Of a stretch of 64,000 nt of DNA, positions 55,465 through 63,810 are shown piece by piece. The notes beneath the pieces were generated by a model. It was given only the letters and a program-made list of their open reading frames with translations, did no database searches and was not told where the DNA came from. This DNA comes from Aquimarina algiphila (GTDB lineage: Bacteria > Bacteroidota > Bacteroidia > Flavobacteriales > Flavobacteriaceae), in assembly GCF_007489275.1 (NCBI RefSeq), contig NZ_VLNR01000031.1, forward strand, positions 1 through 64,000, read 5' to 3'. Position numbers and translations under genes: made by a program. The number at the start of each line of letters is the position of its first letter. Position 1 is the first letter of the stretch.

Positions 55465-55490
55465 AGTATGAATTTCATACTTTAGTATGA
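55465..55490. promoter_or_regulatory. AGTATGAA palindrome with a third half-site
   Basis: AGTATGAA-T-TTCATACT (55465-55481) is a perfect 8-bp inverted repeat with 1-nt spacer, and AGTATGA recurs at 55484-55490. It lies 23-48 bp upstream of the -7 box at 55513. It may be the operator of the preceding LuxR-type regulator. The last two arms plus the T run at 55494-55500 could also form a weak terminator. Confidence 0.5.
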
Positions 55491-55512
55491 GTGTTTTTTT
55501 AAGATTCGGATC

Positions 55513-55520
55513 TACTTTTG
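55513..55520 (+). promoter_or_regulatory. Putative -7 box of the DUF4199 operon
   Basis: TACTTTTG matches TAnnTTTG, 27 bp before the ATG at 55547. Confidence 0.5.
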
Positions 55521-55546
55521 AATCAAACATTTAACTACATATTAAA

Positions 55547-56068
55547 ATGAAAAACATAATTATTCGCTACGGAATACGAAGTGCCATTTCTATTTGCGCT
55601 TTAGCACTTGCAGGATGGTTTTTAGGGCAAGGTTTGGATTATTCTATCCAAGAAGTAATAGGCTATTTGGGTATGGTCGTGTCCTTACTCTTTGTGTTTT
55701 TTGGTATAAAACATTATCGGGATAAAGAAAATAATGGCATAGTAGCTTTTGGAAGAGCTTTATTGATTGGTGTACTTATTACACTAATCGCTGCATTAGC
55801 ATTTGGAATACTAGATGTGATTTATGTAAAGTATATCAATCCAGATTTTATGGCAGAATATTATGCACACTATGTCGAACAAATGAAAACTTCTCTGCCA
55901 GAAGCCGAATTTAAAATAAAACTAGCAGAGTTAGAATCTCAAAAAGAATTATTCTCTAACATATTTATGAACTTCTTTCTTATGTTTGCTACCGTCATGA
56001 TTGTTGGATTTATCATTTCATTAATCTCTGCACTTATTCTTCAACGTAAACCTACAAGAAGTAACTAA
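55547..56068 (+). CDS. DUF4199 membrane protein
   Basis: A 173-residue protein with four membrane helices (about 8-28, 36-54, 68-92, 143-167) and an amphipathic acidic loop between the third and fourth (YYAHYVEQMKTSLPEAEFKIK), the usual DUF4199 form. Function unknown. It heads a short operon with the DUF1801 gene (14 bp) and the VOC gene (10 bp). Confidence 0.88.
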   Translation: MKNIIIRYGIRSAISICALALAGWFLGQGLDYSIQEVIGYLGMVVSLLFVFFGIKHYRDKENNGIVAFGRALLIGVLITLIAALAFGILDVIYVKYINPDFMAEYYAHYVEQMKTSLPEAEFKIKLAELESQKELFSNIFMNFFLMFATVMIVGFIISLISALILQRKPTRSN

Positions 56069-56082
56069 AAAAATCAAAACAC

Positions 56083-56541
56083 ATGCAATACGAAGCCAAA
56101 ACACCTGATGAATATATCGATCTTATTCCTGAAGAAAGAAAAGAGGTCATGCAAAATCTTAGGAAGGTGATTAAAGAAAATCTTCCCAAAGGTTTTTCTG
56201 AAGTGATCAGTTATAAAATGATTGGTTATGTTGTGCCTCATCAATTATACCCCGATGGATATCATTGCGATCCTAAGTTACCATTACCATTCATGAATAT
56301 TGCTTCTCAAAAGAACTTTATAGCGGTCTATCATAGCGGCATTTATGCAAATCCCGAATTAATGAACTGGTTTGTTGGCGAATACCCCAAATATGTAAAA
56401 ACAAAATTAGATATGGGTAAAAGTTGCATCCGTTTCAAAAAAATAGATCAGATACCGATGAAATTGATCGGAGAATTAGCAACCAAAATGACTCCACAGG
56501 AATGGATTACTATGTATGAATCTAAAGTAAAAAACAAATAA
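56083..56541 (+). CDS. DUF1801 protein
   Basis: A 152-residue cytoplasmic protein of the DUF1801/YdhG type. Typical blocks are TPDEYIDLIPEERKEVMQNLR at the start, SYKMIGYVVP, and a C-terminal GKSCIRFKKIDQIPMKLI. The fold is that of frataxin-like/iron-sulphur assembly relatives in structural classifications, but no role is established. Second gene of the operon. Confidence 0.88.
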   Translation: MQYEAKTPDEYIDLIPEERKEVMQNLRKVIKENLPKGFSEVISYKMIGYVVPHQLYPDGYHCDPKLPLPFMNIASQKNFIAVYHSGIYANPELMNWFVGEYPKYVKTKLDMGKSCIRFKKIDQIPMKLIGELATKMTPQEWITMYESKVKNK

Positions 56542-56551
56542 CAATATAACT

Positions 56552-56935
56552 ATGAAACGAGTAACAGGAATAGGAGGAATATTTTTTAAGACAGCCGATC
56601 CAAAAAAAACAAAAGAATGGTATAGAGATCATCTTGGTTTTAATACCGATGACTATGGTTGTACATTCTGGTGGAAAGATAAACAAGGTAATGATTGCTC
56701 GACTCAATGGAGTCCTTTTAAAGATGACACTGCCTATTTTGCTCCCAGTGAAAAAGAATTTATGATGAATTTTAGGGTGGAAAACTTAACTGAACTTCTT
56801 GAAACTCTTAAAAATGAAGGTGTAACTGTTATTGATAAGGTAGAGGAATATGAATATGGAAAATTTGGATGGATTGTAGATCCTGAAGGGAATAAAATAG
56901 AGCTTTGGGAGCCTGTTGACAAAGCATTTTTATAA
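56552..56935 (+). CDS. VOC/glyoxalase superfamily protein
   Basis: A 127-residue protein with the paired beta-alpha-beta-beta-beta modules of the VOC fold: GIGGIFFKTADPKKTKEWYRDHLGF at the N-terminus (its metal-ligand position is occupied by F/K, so binding is uncertain) and VDPEGNKIELWEP at the C-terminus with the metal-type Glu. Could be a small resistance or isomerase protein; substrate unknown. Last gene of the operon, closed by the terminator at 56950. Confidence 0.88.
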   Translation: MKRVTGIGGIFFKTADPKKTKEWYRDHLGFNTDDYGCTFWWKDKQGNDCSTQWSPFKDDTAYFAPSEKEFMMNFRVENLTELLETLKNEGVTVIDKVEEYEYGKFGWIVDPEGNKIELWEPVDKAFL

Positions 56936-56949
56936 ATAGCTTTTAATAA

Positions 56950-56977
56950 AAAAGGTTGGCTTTACGGCCAACCTTTT
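56950..56977. terminator. Bidirectional terminator
   Basis: AAAAGGTTGGC (56950-56960) pairs perfectly with GCCAACCTTTT (56967-56977), loop TTTACG. It serves the VOC operon and the convergent membrane protein gene. Confidence 0.88.
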
Positions 56978-57044
56978 CATATTTAATTTAAATATATAGA
57001 ATATACCTTTATTCTATACTTATTATAATCTTGACAAAATAATA

Positions 57045-57467
57045 TTATCCTGCAAACAAAAGTGAAGCTACTATCATCCAGCCGCCAACTATGAGTCCTA
57101 AAATTCCTAGTTTACCAAGTTTTGGAGCCAATTTCTCTCGAAGCTGGTTTGCTTTTTCCTTCGCTTCTTCACTTTTAGATAAAAAATATTTACTTATTAA
57201 TCCAAATCCAAGCATAAATCCTAATATTGCAGAAACAACATTTCCTGCAAGCCAAGTTATCCACCAAATCGGAAATGATCCAAGTAATCCTATGCTTAAA
57301 ATGGCAGAAATAATTCCCCATATGCCCCAAAAACAGAACACAAGCCCAATCCAGCCTTGATATGGTTCGATTTTTTCTAAAAGCTCTTTAGCGTTTGGTT
57401 TTTTAGATAATAATAACGATGGTACTGCAAGAATACTTAATACGATTAATGAGATTCCCCATATCAT
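57045..57467 (-). CDS. Small membrane protein, unknown
   Basis: A 140-residue protein with four hydrophobic segments (about 2-20, 38-60, 68-92, 119-138) and a charged loop that is likely cytoplasmic and helical ([20 protein letters not shown]). I do not recognise the family. It is alone on the minus strand between two plus-strand operons. Confidence 0.72.
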   Translation of the reverse strand: MIWGISLIVLSILAVPSLLLSKKPNAKELLEKIEPYQGWIGLVFCFWGIWGIISAILSIGLLGSFPIWWITWLAGNVVSAILGFMLGFGLISKYFLSKSEEAKEKANQLREKLAPKLGKLGILGLIVGGWMIVASLLFAG

Positions 57468-57519
57468 AGTTTTAAAATTTAGAGGGTTAGTATTTGTTTT
57501 TTATTCAAAGTTGTTTTAT

Positions 57520-57527
57520 CAAATATA
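57520..57527 (-). promoter_or_regulatory. Putative -7 box of the small membrane protein
   Basis: TATATTTG on the minus strand, matching TAnnTTTG, 53 bp upstream of the ATG at 57467. Confidence 0.45.
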
Positions 57528-57675
57528 GCAATAAATACCAATTATCAAAATTTATGATACTCAAGCAAGGTTATATAACAAAAACCAATAGTATAAATAT
57601 TATTCGTGATCTTCTGATGTTTAGTCAATATTTTTTGTAATTTTCTCCAAATAAATTAATCATTTTTAAACAATT

Positions 57676-58026
57676 ATGAGCGAAGAAAACAACAACTTAG
57701 GCGACGATATAAAGAAAGGTGCCGAAGAAGCAGCAGAAACTGTAAAAGATGCAGCTAATGATTTTGCCGATGGAGCAAAAGAAGTTATCAATTCTGAAGA
57801 AAACAAGAAAATGATAGCTGGAATTCTTGCAATTATTATTGGATCTTTAGGTATTCATAAATTCTACCTTGGATATACTAAAGAAGGAATAATACAGATT
57901 GTTATCACTTTTGTTACCTGTGGTATTGGTTCTTTCATTGGATTAATAGAAGGTATTATTTACCTTACTAAATCTGATGATGAATTTTATCAAACCTATC
58001 AGGTAGGAAGAAAACCTTGGTTCTAA
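57676..58026 (+). CDS. TM2 domain protein
   Basis: A 116-residue protein: a charged, helical, LEA-like N-terminus (DDIKKGAEEAAETVKDAAND, about 8-27), then a TM2 domain of two membrane helices joined by GSLGIHKFYLGYTKEGI, the signature turn. TM2 proteins are widespread with no general function. A perfect terminator follows after 15 bp. Confidence 0.88.
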   Translation: MSEENNNLGDDIKKGAEEAAETVKDAANDFADGAKEVINSEENKKMIAGILAIIIGSLGIHKFYLGYTKEGIIQIVITFVTCGIGSFIGLIEGIIYLTKSDDEFYQTYQVGRKPWF

Positions 58027-58041
58027 AATATAATCATTGTT

Positions 58042-58074
58042 AAAAAAACCGGAAAATAATTTTCCGGTTTTTTT
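58042..58074. terminator. Perfect terminator after TM2 gene
   Basis: A 15-bp perfect stem AAAAAAACCGGAAAA / TTTTCCGGTTTTTTT with loop TAA. It separates the TM2 gene from the ars operon. Confidence 0.92.
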
Positions 58075-58086
58075 ATTTCACTTTAT

Positions 58087-58104
58087 TATCGTAATATTGC
58101 GATA
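58087..58104. promoter_or_regulatory. ArsR-type operator palindrome
   Basis: TATCGTAATATTGCGATA is an 18-bp palindrome with one mismatched pair (T92 against G99), 17 bp upstream of the arsR ATG. It overlaps a near-consensus -7 box (TAATATTG, 58092-58099), as expected for an autorepressed ars promoter. Confidence 0.65.
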
Positions 58105-58120
58105 TAATAATATCAATGCT

Positions 58121-58444
58121 ATGGGAATAACCAAGACACAAATATTTGATCAGCGACAAAATGAGTTAGCACAACTATTCAAAATACTTGGTCATCCTGC
58201 TCGTATAGCTATTCTTCAATATATAAGCAAACAAAATGCTTGCATTTGCAATGATTTGGTGGAAGAAATAGGTTTAGCTCAAGCAACTATATCTCAACAT
58301 CTAAAAGAATTAAAAAGTATAGGATTGCTTAAAGGTGAAATTGAAGGCAAAAGTATGTGCTATTGTATTGATATTGATCGATGGAATACCCTACAAAAAA
58401 ATCTTAATTCATTTTTTAATACCACAAAAATGAATTGTTGTTAA
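58121..58444 (+). CDS. arsR: ArsR-family repressor
   Basis: A 107-residue winged-helix repressor from ATG 58121. Frames reaching back to 58037 start inside the terminator and run through the operator, so they are rejected. Blocks: QLFKILGHPARIAILQYI, then NACICNDLV with the CxC pair of the ArsR thiolate site (alpha-3 type), then the HTH QATISQHLKELKSIGLL. The C-terminus ends in CC. It should leave DNA upon binding As(III) and control the genes that follow. Confidence 0.9.
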   Translation: MGITKTQIFDQRQNELAQLFKILGHPARIAILQYISKQNACICNDLVEEIGLAQATISQHLKELKSIGLLKGEIEGKSMCYCIDIDRWNTLQKNLNSFFNTTKMNCC

Positions 58445-58464
58445 ATCTAATTAATTATAAAAAT

Positions 58465-58950
58465 ATGAATACATCAGACTTTATAACCGTATTGGCAGAG
58501 CACCAGGATAAATCATTGTTATTTGAATATAGCCCAGGAATGCTGGTAGGTACTAACTATCATATCACAGAAGTTAAACACATTACTATAGATGCAGTCG
58601 ACTGTGGAGCAGGTACTGATTCCTGGAAAGAAACTATAATCCAACTTTGGGAAAGCCCCAGTGAATTAGGAAAACCTAATTATATGAGTGCATACAAAGC
58701 TTTGGGAATATTAAGAAAAGTAGGTGAAATGAAAGCCTATGAAATGGATGCCACAGTAAAAATAGAATATGGAAATTCAAGATTCCATACTGCACAACTG
58801 CACATTACAAGTACCGAGATTAAAGAAGGGCAACTCATCGTTAAGCTTGCTGTAAACCCTACTGACTGCAAGGCTAAAGAAACTTGTGGAGTTCCAGAAA
58901 CTAGTGAAGCAGAAGCAACTTCTTGTGCTCCTGGTAGCGGATGTTGCTAA
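58465..58950 (+). CDS. DUF6428 protein with Cys-rich tail
   Basis: 161 residues from ATG 58465 (a TTG at 58435 would overlap arsR). The main domain (LLFEYSPGMLVGTNYHITEVKH, then DCGAGTDSW) is the DUF6428 type found in flavobacterial ars operons. The last 25 residues hold six Cys (KETCGVP .. TSCAPGSGCC), suited to bind arsenite or another soft metal (inference). The next start overlaps its stop as TAATG. Confidence 0.8.
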   Translation: MNTSDFITVLAEHQDKSLLFEYSPGMLVGTNYHITEVKHITIDAVDCGAGTDSWKETIIQLWESPSELGKPNYMSAYKALGILRKVGEMKAYEMDATVKIEYGNSRFHTAQLHITSTEIKEGQLIVKLAVNPTDCKAKETCGVPETSEAEATSCAPGSGCC

Positions 58951-59447
58951 TGAGTGAAAGTATCCAAATAGAATATTTTACTCAAAAAGACTGGTCCGTA
59001 ATTTCTGAAATTTACAAAGAAGGAATCGATACAGGGATAGCCACTTTTGAGACTCAATTACCAACCTGGGAACAATGGGATGCCTCTCATTTTACATCGT
59101 GTAGAATTAAAGCTATGGTCAAAAATTCTGTTGCAGGTTGGGCAGCATTAGCTCCTGTTTCAAAACGAGAAGTATATAAAGGTGTGGCAGAAGTTAGCAT
59201 TTATATAACCTCAAAATACAGAAGATTAGGAATAGGTACATTACTTTTATCCAGGTTAATTGCAGAAAGCGAACAAGCAGGATTCTGGACATTACAAGCT
59301 GGGGTTTTTAGTATAAACAAGGCTAGTATTGCTTTACATAAATCTTTAGGATTTAGAGAAATAGGATACAGAGAAAAAATAGCAAAACTGGATACAACCT
59401 GGTATGATAATACTATTTTAGAACGCAGAAGTAAAATAATTATATAA
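58950..59447 (+). CDS. GNAT acetyltransferase, ArsN1/Pat-like
   Basis: 165 residues from ATG 58950, which overlaps the preceding stop codon. A single GNAT domain of the phosphinothricin acetyltransferase/ArsN1 group: EIYKEGIDTGIATFET near the start, VSIYITSKYRRLGIGTLLL for the acetyl-CoA site, and SLGFREIGYREKIAKLD. In ars operons such enzymes N-acetylate arsinothricin, an organoarsenical antibiotic. The assignment to that substrate rests on context. Confidence 0.82.
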   Translation: MSESIQIEYFTQKDWSVISEIYKEGIDTGIATFETQLPTWEQWDASHFTSCRIKAMVKNSVAGWAALAPVSKREVYKGVAEVSIYITSKYRRLGIGTLLLSRLIAESEQAGFWTLQAGVFSINKASIALHKSLGFREIGYREKIAKLDTTWYDNTILERRSKIII

Positions 59448-59517
59448 CCACAAAACACCACAGATCTTCTTACTTAGCTATATCAATACAGTGAGAAAAT
59501 CATTAAAAATGACAACA

Positions 59518-59946
59518 ATGAAAAACATTTTAGTATTATGTACAGGAAACTCCTGCAGAAGTCAAATGGCAGAAGGATATCTTAAACATTTTGCAAAGGG
59601 TAAAGCCACTATCTATAGTGCCGGAGTAGAAACTCATGGAGTAAACCCAAAAGCAATAGCAATAATGAAAGAAGATGGTATAGACATCTCAAATCACACT
59701 TCTAATAATCTTAATGAGTATTTGGACACAAAATTTGAGTTCATCCTTACCGTATGCGATAACGCCAAAGAAAGATGTCCCTTTTTTCCCGGGAAAGCAG
59801 AACGGCTACATTACAATTTCTTTGATCCATCCAAAGTAGAAGGCACAGAAGAGGAAATTCATGCTGCTTTTACAAAGACCCGAAATCAAATTAAAGAATA
59901 CTGTAAAGATTTCGTAGAAAAAAACATATTAGAAACGGTATCCTAG
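59518..59946 (+). CDS. arsC: Arsenate reductase, LMW-phosphatase type
   Basis: 142 residues from ATG 59518 (ATG 59509 and GTG 59491 are alternatives). The nucleophile loop is CTGNSCRS (CX5R) and the two further Cys in VCDNAKERCPFFPG are those of the thioredoxin-coupled arsenate reductase relay. It reduces As(V) to As(III). As(III) must then be exported, but no ArsB or Acr3 gene follows; the next gene is on the other strand. Confidence 0.9.
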   Translation: MKNILVLCTGNSCRSQMAEGYLKHFAKGKATIYSAGVETHGVNPKAIAIMKEDGIDISNHTSNNLNEYLDTKFEFILTVCDNAKERCPFFPGKAERLHYNFFDPSKVEGTEEEIHAAFTKTRNQIKEYCKDFVEKNILETVS

Positions 59947-59964
59947 AAAGTCTTTTATATATTA

Positions 59965-60005
59965 AAAACCTCATAGTGCCTTAGAGTTGGATACTATGAG
60001 GTTTT
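59965..60005. terminator. Bidirectional terminator
   Basis: AAAACCTCATAGT (59965-59977) pairs perfectly with ACTATGAGGTTTT (59993-60005), loop of 15 nt, with a T run after it on the plus strand. It ends the ars operon and the convergent acyltransferase gene. Confidence 0.85.
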
Positions 60006-60019
60006 CTATTGTTTTTTAA

Positions 60020-61828
60020 TTACTTATCTCCATTCTTAAAGTATTTCTTCTCCAGTTCGGCCTGAAACTCTTCCATAACTGGTTTTACTGTACTGTCTGG
60101 CAAGTCTGCAATACGAATATACATTAGGCCATCTACCGCATTATTAAATAATGGATCTACATTAAAAGCTACTACTTTTGCGTTTTGTTTGATATACTTC
60201 TTAATTAAAACCGGAATACGAAGACTTCCTGGTTCTACTTCATCAATAATTTTATCAAATTTATTTAAATCACTTTTACTTTCATCAAAAACAAAATCTT
60301 TATCTGCGTCCTTGAGTTTTACCTTAAATTCTTTCTTTGGTCTCACATATTGTGCAACATAAGGATCGTAATAATGAGATTTCATAAACTCAATCATTAG
60401 AGATTTTGTGAAATTACTGAACTTATTACTGATACTCACTCCGCCAATAAGATATTTATGCTCTGGAAAACGCAGGGTACAATGTACGATCCCTTTCCAT
60501 AATAAAAACAATGGCATTGGGCGTTGTTGATATTCTTTAATGATGAAAGCTCTACCCATCTCGATAGACTCATTCATCATTTTATGCAACTCTGGTTCAA
60601 ATCGAAATAAATCTTGCAAATAAAATCCGTCAATACCACGGTTAGCATAAATCTCAGATCCCATACCCATACGATAGGCACCAACCATTTTTTTTGCGCC
60701 GTTATCCCATAAAAACATATGGTGATAATACTCATCAAAAGGATCCAAATCCAGAGAATTATTGGTCCCTTCTCCTATTTCTCTAAATGTGATTTCTCGC
60801 AATCTACCTATCTCATGAACTACGTTTGGAATGTATTTCTTCTTGGCCAGAAAAACTTCATAATTTTTACTAATCAATAATCGCTTATCATGATCTCTAC
60901 AGTACTGTAACTCAGATTCTATAATATTAATATTACCTTCACCTGCAATTTCTTTAGGAGACTTTGGTAATTTCAGATTTTGCGGAATAGATTCACGCAG
61001 TGTTTTTTTCTCGAAAGGATTTGCTAACATGTAGGTTTTCTTCCGTAAAAAACTGGTAAAATCTTCCAGGTTCGTATGTTCTTCCTGATCTTTTACAGAA
61101 ACCGGATTACCAATACGTACTTTGATCACTCTATTTTCTTGCGAAAAAAGCTCACTCGGCAATTTAGCTGTTCTAAGTGTACTGCTAATCGAAGCTAAAC
61201 GATAAAAAAGTCTGCTATTACGACCGTGAAAATATATTGGTATTACAGGTACTTTTGCTTTATGAACCAAACGCATTGCACTTGGTTCCCATGCTTTATC
61301 AACATAATTCTTTCCTTCTTTAATTGTAGACACCTCTCCTGCCGGAAAAATTCCAAGAGGCTTTCCTTCTTTAAGATGTAAAATTGCATCTTTGATTCCT
61401 TTAAGACTTGACTTAGCTTCTTTCCTATCTTCAAATGGATTTACCGGCATCACATAAGGTTGTAAAGGCTCAAAACTATGTAGCAAAAAATTACCAATAA
61501 TCTTATAATCAGACCGATGTGTTAACATCAATTTAAGCAACAACCCACCATCAATACCTCCTAAAGGGTGGTTTGATAATGTTATAAAAGCGCCATCTTT
61601 TGGCAGTCGTTTTAAATCTTCTTCTGGGATTTCAAAAGTAACTCCATACAAGTCTAATGTCTTACTTATGTATTCTACACCTTCTAAATGGCTAAGTGAA
61701 TCGTACTGGCGATTTATTTTTGATATTCGGGTAACCTTAAGAAGTACCCAACCAATAAAGGTACCTATAAAACCGAGTTTATCTAATTTTAGCCCTGTGG
61801 CTACTTGTCTTGCTGTGACTATGGGCAT
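60020..61828 (-). CDS. Two-domain acyltransferase, OlsF-like
   Basis: 602 residues from ATG 61828 (a TTG at 61837 is less likely). The N-terminal half is a PlsC-type acyltransferase: SNHPLGGIDG holds the His and Asp of the HX4D-type site and GIFPAGEVST is the second block. The C-terminal half is an OlsB-like GNAT-type N-acyltransferase (GAYRMGMGSEIY, then FIIKEYQQRPMPLFLLWKGI). In OlsF the two halves N- and O-acylate ornithine to form an ornithine lipid; glycine lipids use related enzymes, so the amino acid is not certain. Confidence 0.85.
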   Translation of the reverse strand: MPIVTARQVATGLKLDKLGFIGTFIGWVLLKVTRISKINRQYDSLSHLEGVEYISKTLDLYGVTFEIPEEDLKRLPKDGAFITLSNHPLGGIDGGLLLKLMLTHRSDYKIIGNFLLHSFEPLQPYVMPVNPFEDRKEAKSSLKGIKDAILHLKEGKPLGIFPAGEVSTIKEGKNYVDKAWEPSAMRLVHKAKVPVIPIYFHGRNSRLFYRLASISSTLRTAKLPSELFSQENRVIKVRIGNPVSVKDQEEHTNLEDFTSFLRKKTYMLANPFEKKTLRESIPQNLKLPKSPKEIAGEGNINIIESELQYCRDHDKRLLISKNYEVFLAKKKYIPNVVHEIGRLREITFREIGEGTNNSLDLDPFDEYYHHMFLWDNGAKKMVGAYRMGMGSEIYANRGIDGFYLQDLFRFEPELHKMMNESIEMGRAFIIKEYQQRPMPLFLLWKGIVHCTLRFPEHKYLIGGVSISNKFSNFTKSLMIEFMKSHYYDPYVAQYVRPKKEFKVKLKDADKDFVFDESKSDLNKFDKIIDEVEPGSLRIPVLIKKYIKQNAKVVAFNVDPLFNNAVDGLMYIRIADLPDSTVKPVMEEFQAELEKKYFKNGDK

Positions 61829-61850
61829 TAAATACAATTTGCGCTAACTG

Positions 61851-61858
61851 CAAATATA
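61851..61858 (-). promoter_or_regulatory. Putative -7 box of the acyltransferase gene
   Basis: TATATTTG on the minus strand, matching TAnnTTTG, 23 bp before the ATG at 61828, in the gap after the aspartate kinase gene. Confidence 0.5.
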
Positions 61859-61881
61859 GCAAAATCCTTCAATTGACGCTG

Positions 61882-63135
61882 TTAATACCTAGTAACCATT
61901 TGATAGGTTTCTCTGGTGATCTGTTTTAACAAAATGTCTTTCTCCTTTTCTAAAGTTGTAATCGCCTCATTTGTAAAATGCCTAATGGTAAATAAGGATA
62001 CATCTGTATTATAAGTAACTCTAAATTTTGCTTTAAGTTTACTTAATAGGGATTCAAAATTATTAAACTTATCGTCCAGGCACACAGAAAAACTAATTGC
62101 CGAATTCTGGATCAAATCTACTTTAATATGATATTGATGAAAAAGACTAAAAATCTCACTAATGTTATCTTCTACAATAAATGAAAAATCTAATGACGAG
62201 AGTGAAAGCAAGATTTGATTTTTCTTTACGATATAACAAGGAAGATGTGGATCTAATGGTTGTCCTTTTTTCACAGAAGTTCCTTGGTTTTGTGGATGTA
62301 AAAACGATTTAACGTATAAAGGAATTTCTTTTCGTTGCAAAGGTTGAATTGTTTTAGGATGTATTACAGAAGCTCCGTAAAAAGCAAGTTCTATAGCCTC
62401 TTCATAAGAAATATGCGATAACAATTGTGTAGTATCAAAAACCCGGGGGTCTGCATTAAGTACACCAGGAACATCTTTCCATATACTCACACTATCGGCA
62501 TTTAGACAATATGCAAAAATACCTGCAGTATAATCGCTTCCTTCTCTACCTAAGGTGGTTGTAAAATTATTCTCATCAGATCCGATAAATCCTTGAGTAA
62601 CACTAAGTCCTTTTTTATTTACTCCTTTAAGTATGCTTTGTTTTGTTACCTCCCAGTCTATTTCTGCATCTCGATAAGCATTATCTGTTTTGATAACATC
62701 CCGAGCATCCAACCATTTATTTTGATATCCCTTATAATTTAAATACCTACTTAGGATAGTAGAAGCAAGTAATTCTCCATAGCTTACTATCTGATCATAG
62801 ATATAATCATACCGGGTCGATTTATTTCTTTTGAGCGTAGTATCCAAATCTACGAACAACTGCTCTACATCTTTAAAAACAGAATGCTGTTCATTATCAA
62901 AAAGTTGTAGTACAATTTCTTGATGATATATTTTAATGTGATCCAGCAAACTGTCAAGATCTGAATCCTTTTTAAGATAAGACGTTACAATTTTCTCTAA
63001 AGCATTGGTCGTTTTACCCATTGCAGAAACCACAATAACCAGATTAGAATATCCAGTTTCTTCTAATACTTTAAGAACATTCTTTACCGCATTAGCATCT
63101 TTAACAGATGCTCCTCCAAATTTAAAAACTCTCAT
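61882..63135 (-). CDS. lysC: Aspartate kinase
   Basis: A 417-residue monofunctional aspartokinase, the first step to Lys, Thr, Met and diaminopimelate. The N-terminal KFGGASVKDANAVKN (5-19) and TTLGREGSDYTAG are the kinase signature blocks. The C-terminal third holds ACT-type regulatory segments (NQILLSLSSLDFSFIVEDN; AISFSVCLDD), so feedback control is likely. No homoserine dehydrogenase domain is fused. The GNAT gene precedes it by 18 bp, so they share an mRNA. Confidence 0.94.
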   Translation of the reverse strand: MRVFKFGGASVKDANAVKNVLKVLEETGYSNLVIVVSAMGKTTNALEKIVTSYLKKDSDLDSLLDHIKIYHQEIVLQLFDNEQHSVFKDVEQLFVDLDTTLKRNKSTRYDYIYDQIVSYGELLASTILSRYLNYKGYQNKWLDARDVIKTDNAYRDAEIDWEVTKQSILKGVNKKGLSVTQGFIGSDENNFTTTLGREGSDYTAGIFAYCLNADSVSIWKDVPGVLNADPRVFDTTQLLSHISYEEAIELAFYGASVIHPKTIQPLQRKEIPLYVKSFLHPQNQGTSVKKGQPLDPHLPCYIVKKNQILLSLSSLDFSFIVEDNISEIFSLFHQYHIKVDLIQNSAISFSVCLDDKFNNFESLLSKLKAKFRVTYNTDVSLFTIRHFTNEAITTLEKEKDILLKQITRETYQMVTRY

Positions 63136-63153
63136 CTACAGTTTTTTCTATAA

Positions 63154-63633
63154 TTATAATGCTGCTACAAAATTATGAACTCCTTCTTTATCCATTTGGA
63201 CCAGGTACCAATCTTTTAGAAGTTTAGCTCCACTTTTCTCATAAAAATCAATAGCATGCGTATTCCAATCCAACACCACCCACTCTACTCTTCTTACTCC
63301 TTTTGATTTTGCATATTTTAATACTTCGGCATACAATGCACTTCCCAGCCCAGTACCTCTCATAGATTCGCTTACAATAAGATCCTCTAGGTGAATAGAA
63401 CGTCCTTTCCAGGTTGAAAATCGATAATACACCAATGCTATTCCTACAATCTTATCCTGTACTTCAGCAACAAAACAATGAAAAAGCGGATGCTCTGCAA
63501 AGCCTTCACGAATTAGTTCATCAACAGTAACTTCTACTGCATCTGGTTCTTTCTCAAAAGTCGCTAACTCTTGTATTAAAGTAAGAACTTGAGCCATATC
63601 TTGTTCTCTGGCATCTCTAATTATATAGTCCAT
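63154..63633 (-). CDS. GNAT N-acetyltransferase, SAT-like
   Basis: 159 residues from ATG 63633 (the TTG at 63651 overlaps the promoter box). A GNAT domain of the spermidine/diamine acetyltransferase type: VLTLIQELATFEKEPDAVEV at the N-terminus, LEDLIVSESMRGTGLGSALY for the acetyl-CoA loop and FYEKSGAKLLKDW at the end. Substrate probably a small amine. Upstream partner of aspartate kinase. Confidence 0.88.
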   Translation of the reverse strand: MDYIIRDAREQDMAQVLTLIQELATFEKEPDAVEVTVDELIREGFAEHPLFHCFVAEVQDKIVGIALVYYRFSTWKGRSIHLEDLIVSESMRGTGLGSALYAEVLKYAKSKGVRRVEWVVLDWNTHAIDFYEKSGAKLLKDWYLVQMDKEGVHNFVAAL

Positions 63634-63648
63634 AAAAGAAAAGTTTAT

Positions 63649-63656
63649 CAAAACTA
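63649..63656 (-). promoter_or_regulatory. Putative -7 box of the GNAT-lysC operon
   Basis: TAGTTTTG on the minus strand, matching TAnnTTTG, 16 bp upstream of the ATG at 63633. Confidence 0.45.
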
Positions 63657-63780
63657 TAAAATATGTATTAGATTTTGAGTAATTTTCTAATCTTATACAG
63701 CTATATTATATCTTTTGCTAATTATTAAAGAGGTTTGATAATTTAAACTTACGAAAACGTTATAGTTACTTAAAAAATAA

Positions 63781-63788
63781 TACTTTTG
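63781..63788 (+). promoter_or_regulatory. Putative -7 box of fbp
   Basis: TACTTTTG matches TAnnTTTG, 22 bp upstream of the fbp ATG. Confidence 0.5.
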
Positions 63789-63810
63789 CACCAAATAAAT
63801 TTCACCATAA

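Noticed and set aside
58037..58120. 28-codon N-terminal extension of arsR
   Set aside because: It starts inside a perfect terminator and crosses the operator palindrome; the ATG at 58121 gives a normal ArsR.
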